A stretch of DNA of 64,000 nt from Gp6-AA40 sp963772955 (lineage in GTDB: Bacteria; Acidobacteriota; Vicinamibacteria; Vicinamibacterales; UBA2999), in assembly GCA_963772955.1 (NCBI GenBank), contig CAVYZF010000015.1, positions 124,001 through 188,000 of the forward strand, read 5' to 3'. Of this stretch, positions 60,023-64,000 are shown in pieces. The notes beneath the pieces were generated by a model that had not been told where the DNA came from, ran no database searches, and worked only from the letters and a program-made list of their open reading frames with translations. The position numbers and the translations under genes are program-made. Position 1 is the first letter of the stretch; each line of letters starts with the position of its first letter.

Positions 60023-60877
60023 ATGGCGAAGAAGTCAGCAGCCTACGAGACGTACGTCTCATCATCCCGGCCGGCGGTGCGGATGCTCGCCGCCGCGGCA
60101 GCGGTATCGGCCTACAAGATCGAGGTCCGGTTTCTCGGGGGACTGAATACTGCGCAGAAGAACGCGTTCAAGGCGGCCGCTGATCGCTGGACGAAGGTGA
60201 TCGTCGGCGACCTGCCGAGCGTAAGTGTCGACGGTGAAGTGATCGACGACCTGCTGATTCTGGCGCAGGGCGTGGCGATCGATGGTCCGAGCGGCATTCT
60301 CGGCCAGGCTGGTCCCACACACGTCCGGCCGGCGTCGGCCGGCGCCGCGGCGTTTCTGCCGGTCAAGGGGATTATGTCGTTCGACACGGCGGATCTCGCG
60401 AAGATGCAAGCCGACGGCACGCTGAAGGACGTGATCACTCACGAGATGGGACACGTCATCGGCATCGGCACCATGTGGACGCGCAAAGGTCTCCTGAAGG
60501 GTACCGGCACCCCAAACCCGCGTTTCACGGGCAAAGCGGCGAAGGCCGAGTTCGGGAAGCTCAAGAAGTCAGGCCCGATGGAAGTCCCGGTGGAGAATCA
60601 AGGCGGCCCGGGCACCGCTGAAGGTCATTGGCGCGAAACTGTCTTCCGCAACGAGCTGATGTCCGGGTTCATCGCCGCGCCCAACAACCCGCTCAGCCGG
60701 ATGACAGTGGCCAGCCTGCAGGACATGGGCTACGAGGTCGATCTCACGAAGGCCGAACCCTACAAGCTGCCAGACCTCTTTGCCCTTGCGGCCGCCGGCG
60801 CGACGACGACGCATGTTCATCCGCACGCGCTGCCGGTGATCCCGATGACCTTGCCCGACGACAGCATGGTGCCATAG
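60023..60877 (+). CDS. Leishmanolysin-like zinc metalloprotease (M8-type)
   Basis: ATG 60023 (MAKKSAAYETYVSSS) is chosen for GAAGGAGAGATC; the longer open frame upstream is unsupported. 284 residues. Zinc site HEMGHVIGIGTMW with His140, Glu141 and His144; the motif is typical of bacterial leishmanolysin relatives, and a third ligand probably lies in GHWRETVFRNELMSGF. A VRFLGGLNTAQKNAFKAAADRW strand-helix set precedes it, typical of this family. No clear signal peptide (residues 1-30 are weakly hydrophobic, AVRMLAAAAAVSA), so the export route is unclear. The end (HVHPHALPVIPMTLPDD) is His/Pro-rich. The 94-residue gene follows 9 nt later. Confidence 0.87.
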   Translation: MAKKSAAYETYVSSSRPAVRMLAAAAAVSAYKIEVRFLGGLNTAQKNAFKAAADRWTKVIVGDLPSVSVDGEVIDDLLILAQGVAIDGPSGILGQAGPTHVRPASAGAAAFLPVKGIMSFDTADLAKMQADGTLKDVITHEMGHVIGIGTMWTRKGLLKGTGTPNPRFTGKAAKAEFGKLKKSGPMEVPVENQGGPGTAEGHWRETVFRNELMSGFIAAPNNPLSRMTVASLQDMGYEVDLTKAEPYKLPDLFALAAAGATTTHVHPHALPVIPMTLPDDSMVP

Positions 60878-60886
60878 GGTTTACTG

Positions 60887-61171
60887 ATGCAGGGAATGCA
60901 ACGGCCCAGGGCCATGGTCGTCTCGAAGTCGGCCATGGTGCCTGGCCGCGTGCTGGTCGAACCGGCGCCGAACCAGTTCACGCACGAACTGTTGAAGCGC
61001 CAGCCGTACTACTACGGGACCCGGCCGGCGTCGCGTGCGAGCGGAAGCTTCGAGAAGGGTACCCACGTCGTGCTGATGGTCCATGACGGAGGCCGGATGT
61101 GCCGCGTCGTGGACCGGCAGGGACTCTACGTGCTCACGGCCTTCGCCGGGCTGACACCCCTCACGAGCTGA
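60887..61171 (+). CDS. Small hypothetical protein downstream of the metalloprotease
   Basis: 94 residues, MQGMQRPRAMVVSKSAMV. It starts 9 nt after the protease stop in the same direction and ends with GGRMCRVVDRQGLYVLTAF. Charged and beta-rich, with no hydrophobic signal. The close spacing suggests co-translation with the protease. I do not recognise it; an inhibitor or chaperone for the protease is one possibility. Alternatively it could be a chance frame, although its codon composition resembles its neighbours. No strong ribosome site is seen (AGGGTT only). Confidence 0.5.
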   Translation: MQGMQRPRAMVVSKSAMVPGRVLVEPAPNQFTHELLKRQPYYYGTRPASRASGSFEKGTHVVLMVHDGGRMCRVVDRQGLYVLTAFAGLTPLTS

Positions 61172-61188
61172 CGCCGCGGGACCAATAG

Positions 61189-61941
61189 CTAGACCCCGGC
61201 ATACCAGTGGAACCCGAAGTCCGAGTTGGTTCCACCCGTGCCCCTGCCAATGCCGGCCATCGACTCGACGACGCGAATCGACTTCAAGAACTTGAGGTTT
61301 TTGTACCCGCACTGTCGTTCGACGCGGAGACGGAGCGGCCAGCCGTTGCCCCGCGGAAGGTCGCGACCATTGAGTCCATAGGCCAGGATCGTCTGCGCGT
61401 GCGCGACCTCGAAGAGATCGTATCCCTCGTACCACCCGTCGAAGGTGTCGATGACGACGTAGCGCGCGGCGGACGTGACACCGCCTGCCGCTTCAAGCAC
61501 TCGCTGGAGCGGAGCGCCCGTCCACTCGCCGATCGCTGACCACCCCTGTTCGCACACGTGTGCAGTGATCTGCGTCCGCGCAGGCAGGCCTCGGATCTCG
61601 CTGAGCGACAGCTCGCGCGGACGCGCAACGAGGCCGCTGATCGGAAGTCGCCAGTTCTTGAACCCTTCCGATGCGTGAAGTTGATACTCCGCGTTCCTGG
61701 GGTTGGTCTGGTTCCAGGTCGGGAACGGATCGGCGACTTCGCTCCGGCTGAACTCACGAGCCAACGGTTGTCCAGACAGCAACAGCCGATTGGTGCTCAT
61801 CGTCAACACATCAGCCGCGCCGATCAGGCCTCCCCGCACGCGTGGCGGAACGAAGGTCTCGCGCGAACATCCCGTCAACAACAGACCACCAAGTGCGGGA
61901 ACGCTCGTCAACAATGTTCGACGTGAGATGCGCTTGATCAT
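61189..61941 (-). CDS. Molybdopterin-dependent oxidoreductase, sulfite-oxidase/MsrP-like
   Basis: ATG 61941 (MIKRISRRTLLTSVPAL) follows a GGGGGAAG-type site; 250 residues with a twin-arginine signal and a lipobox-like LLLTGCSR. Moco-binding fold: NPRNAEYQLHASEGFKNWRL, ISGLVARPRELSLSEIRGLP, and the molybdenum Cys in TAHVCEQGWSAIGEWTG. VVIDTFDGWYEGYDL, LRLRVERQCGYKNLKFLKS and FLKSIRVVE also fit. MsrP-type proteins reduce methionine sulfoxide; others oxidise sulfite. The adjacent cytochrome b gene (16 nt upstream on the same strand) should pass electrons, as MsrQ does for MsrP. Convergent with the 94-residue gene (17 nt). Confidence 0.93.
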   Translation of the reverse strand: MIKRISRRTLLTSVPALGGLLLTGCSRETFVPPRVRGGLIGAADVLTMSTNRLLLSGQPLAREFSRSEVADPFPTWNQTNPRNAEYQLHASEGFKNWRLPISGLVARPRELSLSEIRGLPARTQITAHVCEQGWSAIGEWTGAPLQRVLEAAGGVTSAARYVVIDTFDGWYEGYDLFEVAHAQTILAYGLNGRDLPRGNGWPLRLRVERQCGYKNLKFLKSIRVVESMAGIGRGTGGTNSDFGFHWYAGV

Positions 61942-61957
61942 CGCTTCCCCCACTCCT

Positions 61958-62677
61958 CTACTTTCCGATAACCATCGAACGAACCTTGACGAAGAAGCCT
62001 GCGGCCGCGACCTCTGACACGTGAACGACGACGAACAGAACAAGCGCCACAGTGCCGATGGTGTGAAGCGTCCGCGCCGACTGACGGCCGCCGAACATGT
62101 CCAGCAGCCACGGCATCGCCGCCGTGAAGCCGGGCGATTGCGCAACGCCGGTCAGGATCATCAACGGAACGAACACGAAGATGAGGATGAGATACGACGT
62201 CTTCTGCAGCGTGTCGTAGCTGCCATTCGCGTGGCTGCGCGATCGCCCGCGCACATGATCGCGCAGTTCCGCGCGCACCCGCGCCAGAGTCCGCTCCTCA
62301 CGAGCGGGCCACATCCGATCGCGAAAATGTTTCGAGTAGAGATTCCAGACAACGTAGATGAGACCGTTGATGAGAAACACCCAAGCGACGGTGAAGTGGT
62401 AGTTGCGTCCCCACCGGCGGTCGCCAAGCGCGCCGGCCTCATCCCACGAGAGCCCCCAGTCCGCGAGCCTAAACGCCGCCGGATACCCTCGATAGCCGGT
62501 GTTCCCCCAGTACAACTCGGGGAAATCGAGAAAGATATGGACGCCGCTCCACAGCAGGTACACGCAAGCGACGACGTTGATCCAGTGACAGATGCGGACG
62601 TTGTACGAGTGAGAGGCAATCGACGCCTCCCCAGCAGGGCGACCTGATTCAGAGATTGACGCGCTGTCCACAGCCAT
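61958..62677 (-). CDS. Cytochrome b561-like membrane haem protein
   Basis: 239 residues, four or more helices. It begins YNVRICHWINVVACVYLLWSG followed by VHIFL, where His residues of the first helix ligate haem. NYHFTVAWVFLINGLIYVVW is the second helix and LILIFVFVPLMILTGVAQS the third. LHTIGTVALVLFVVVHVSEV provides further His ligands. It is the b-type partner of the downstream molybdopterin oxidoreductase (16 nt), transferring electrons from quinol. A TAGAAT hexamer ends 8 nt before the ATG, so the message may be leaderless. Divergent from the FAD monooxygenase across a 48-nt symmetric region. Confidence 0.93.
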   Translation of the reverse strand: MAVDSASISESGRPAGEASIASHSYNVRICHWINVVACVYLLWSGVHIFLDFPELYWGNTGYRGYPAAFRLADWGLSWDEAGALGDRRWGRNYHFTVAWVFLINGLIYVVWNLYSKHFRDRMWPAREERTLARVRAELRDHVRGRSRSHANGSYDTLQKTSYLILIFVFVPLMILTGVAQSPGFTAAMPWLLDMFGGRQSARTLHTIGTVALVLFVVVHVSEVAAAGFFVKVRSMVIGK

Positions 62678-62685
62678 CGACGGGC

Positions 62686-62691
62686 ATTCTA
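62686..62691 (-). promoter_or_regulatory. Putative -10 hexamer (TAGAAT) for the cytochrome b / molybdopterin operon
   Basis: On the minus strand TAGAAT ends 8 nt before the ATG at 62677. It faces an identical hexamer for the divergent gene, 17 nt away. Confidence 0.5.
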
Positions 62692-62701
62692 CGACTAGTC
62701 G
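62692..62701. promoter_or_regulatory. Perfect palindrome CGACTAGTCG between divergent -10 boxes
   Basis: A 10-bp self-complementary sequence abutting the minus-strand hexamer. It could be an operator, or chance; no regulator is known to bind it. Confidence 0.3.
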
Positions 62702-62708
62702 ATGCCAC

Positions 62709-62714
62709 TAGAAT
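62709..62714 (+). promoter_or_regulatory. Putative -10 hexamer (TAGAAT) for the FAD monooxygenase
   Basis: TAGAAT ends 11 nt before ATG 62726. Its location inside the longer reading frame argues that 62726 rather than 62702 is the start. Confidence 0.45.
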
Positions 62715-62725
62715 CCTCTCCAGCC

Positions 62726-63943
62726 ATGTGCGCAGCCAATTCACGTCGCATTGCCGTCATCGGCGCCGGCATCGGTGGGCTGACGCTTGCGATCGCCCTG
62801 CGCCAGCACGGCATCAGCGTCGACCTCTACGAGCAGACCACGGAACTGCGTGAGGTCGGAGCGGCCGTCGCGTTGTCGGCCAACGGAACTCGCTTCTTCG
62901 ATCGGTTCGGGCTATCGGCGCAACTCGCGTCCCACTGGTTCGAGGTGTCAGCGCTGATCTACAGGGACGGCCGCACTGGCCGCCTCGTTGGCAAGCATGA
63001 CGCCGGGCCAGCCTATCGGCAGCGTTTCGGGGCACCGTACGTCGGCATTCATCGCGCCGAGCTGCAGGCGATCCTGTCCGCCGCAGTGGGCATGGATCGC
63101 ATTCATCTGCGCAAGCGCCTGATCGACATCGACGACAGCGGTACGCATGCCGCGCTGCGTTTCGACGATGGCACAACGACCGTGGCGGACCTCGTCGTCG
63201 GGGCCGACGGCGCGCGTTCGGTCGTGCGCCGCTGGATGCTTGGCTATGACGACGCACTGTATTCCGGGTGTAGTGGGTTTCGCGGTGTGGTGCCGATGGA
63301 CAAGCTCTCGAACCTGCCGGATCCAACTGCCCTTCAGTTCTGGATGGGACCAGGCGGGCATCTGCTGCACTACCCGATGGGCAATGACCACATCAACTTC
63401 CTGCTGGTCGAGCGGCACCCGACACCGTGGCCGCGACGTGAGTGGGTGATGCCGGCAACCGAGGGAGAACAGTTACGGCACTTTGCACACTGGCATCCGG
63501 CGATTGTCGAGATGATCACGGCGAATCCGGTCAGCGATCGCTGGGGCCTTTTCCATCGTCCCCCGCTCGGCCGATGGACGAAGGGACACGTGACGCTGCT
63601 CGGGGATGCCGCGCACCAACTGGCGCCGCACCATGGACAGGGCGCCAATCAATCGATAGAAGACGCTGTGGTACTTGCCGCCTGCCTCGGTGAAGCGGGC
63701 TCGAGTCCAATCGCTGATGCGCTCGCGCGCTACGAGAGGCTGCGCCGCGGCCGCACGCGCAAGGTTCAGTACGCGTCGATCAGTACGGCGGACGTCCTCC
63801 ATCTCCCTGACGGCGACGACGCCGACCAGCGCAACGCCCGGCTCGGCACGCTCGCGGGCGCGCTACATCACCTCGGTTGGATCCATGAGTTCGACGCCGG
63901 CACCTATGAGCCCAACGAGCGACAAGGTGGCACCTGGCTGTAA
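62726..63943 (+). CDS. FAD-dependent aromatic monooxygenase (salicylate-hydroxylase-like)
   Basis: Start at 62726 (MCAANSRRIAVIGAG) is preferred because a TAGAAT box lies inside the alternative frame from 62702; 405 residues. Group A flavin monooxygenase: Rossmann GAGIGGLTLAIALRQHGISV, the second FAD motif GADGARSVVRRWML (DG motif region), and the third GDAAHQLAPHHGQGANQSIED. It is cytoplasmic and probably uses NAD(P)H and oxygen to hydroxylate an aromatic acid. The substrate is not determined. Complete within the window; the remaining 57 nt to the end hold no visible gene. Confidence 0.93.
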   Translation: MCAANSRRIAVIGAGIGGLTLAIALRQHGISVDLYEQTTELREVGAAVALSANGTRFFDRFGLSAQLASHWFEVSALIYRDGRTGRLVGKHDAGPAYRQRFGAPYVGIHRAELQAILSAAVGMDRIHLRKRLIDIDDSGTHAALRFDDGTTTVADLVVGADGARSVVRRWMLGYDDALYSGCSGFRGVVPMDKLSNLPDPTALQFWMGPGGHLLHYPMGNDHINFLLVERHPTPWPRREWVMPATEGEQLRHFAHWHPAIVEMITANPVSDRWGLFHRPPLGRWTKGHVTLLGDAAHQLAPHHGQGANQSIEDAVVLAACLGEAGSSPIADALARYERLRRGRTRKVQYASISTADVLHLPDGDDADQRNARLGTLAGALHHLGWIHEFDAGTYEPNERQGGTWL

Positions 63944-64000
63944 CCACCGGCACGCGAAGCTGCGAGCGTCGCGCGGATCGTTGTGGGAATCTGCCATGGC

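Overview
The window is 64 kb of GC-rich, gene-dense bacterial chromosome. Several things point to a soil-type Acidobacteriota, probably class Vicinamibacteria: two large MacB-like permeases with a PadR regulator between them (the ADOP arrangement), a DUF1592-DUF1552-ankyrin cluster, many secreted hypothetical proteins paired with DUF6152 proteins, and several PQQ beta-propeller dehydrogenases. This placement is inferred from gene families. No rRNA, tRNA, CRISPR array, phage or transposase is visible.

Layout. 1-6 kb: a truncated protein, then a DUF4159 / NHL propeller / carboxymuconolactone-decarboxylase-like run and two unknown secreted proteins. 6-14.4 kb: a minus-strand block holding a carboxymuconolactone-like protein and SMP-30 lactonase (ATGA overlap), then DUF1592 and DUF1552 (TAATG overlap), an ankyrin protein and an MBL hydrolase. 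14.4-33 kb: mostly single genes on alternating strands, including a polysaccharide deacetylase, a tannase-type esterase, a DUF2914 protein, a repeat/beta-lactamase hydrolase, DUF305/DUF3105, DinB, a PQQ dehydrogenase, an SMP-30/MBL fusion, an alpha/beta hydrolase and a Tat-tagged FkbM methyltransferase. 33-52 kb: propellers, two cyclase-family proteins, two more PQQ dehydrogenases, a serine hydrolase with a membrane partner, a histidine kinase, a VOC protein and malic enzyme. 52-64 kb: the ADOP/PadR cluster, a GIY-YIG-like protein, a POT peptide transporter, a leishmanolysin-like protease, a molybdopterin protein with its cytochrome b, and an FAD monooxygenase.

How the genes work together. 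Most products carry Sec, Tat or lipoprotein signals, so the window looks like an exported catabolic repertoire: esterases and serine hydrolases, lactonases, PQQ dehydrogenases, cyclases and haem- or molybdenum-containing redox proteins acting on plant-derived or aromatic/sugar compounds outside the cytoplasm. No PQQ biosynthesis genes are present here. Five members of one secreted unknown family (core W-D/E-G-D-T/A-L/F) occur, three of them beside a DUF6152 gene.

Structure beyond the genes. (1) A degenerate minisatellite, encoding a TVAPSDR-like heptad in one orientation, occurs at three loci. In one gene it follows the signal peptide; at another it joins an SMP-30 domain to an MBL domain. 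(2) Short palindromic repeats lie inside coding sequences. (3) Two genes have a signal peptide and a mature domain in different frames. (4) Many starts lie 6-12 nt after a TANNNT hexamer, which suggests leaderless transcripts. (5) Convergent genes nearly always end within about 30 nt of each other, leaving little room for terminators. No stretch over 300 nt lacks a gene; the longest gap, 12444-12724, shows nothing I can name.
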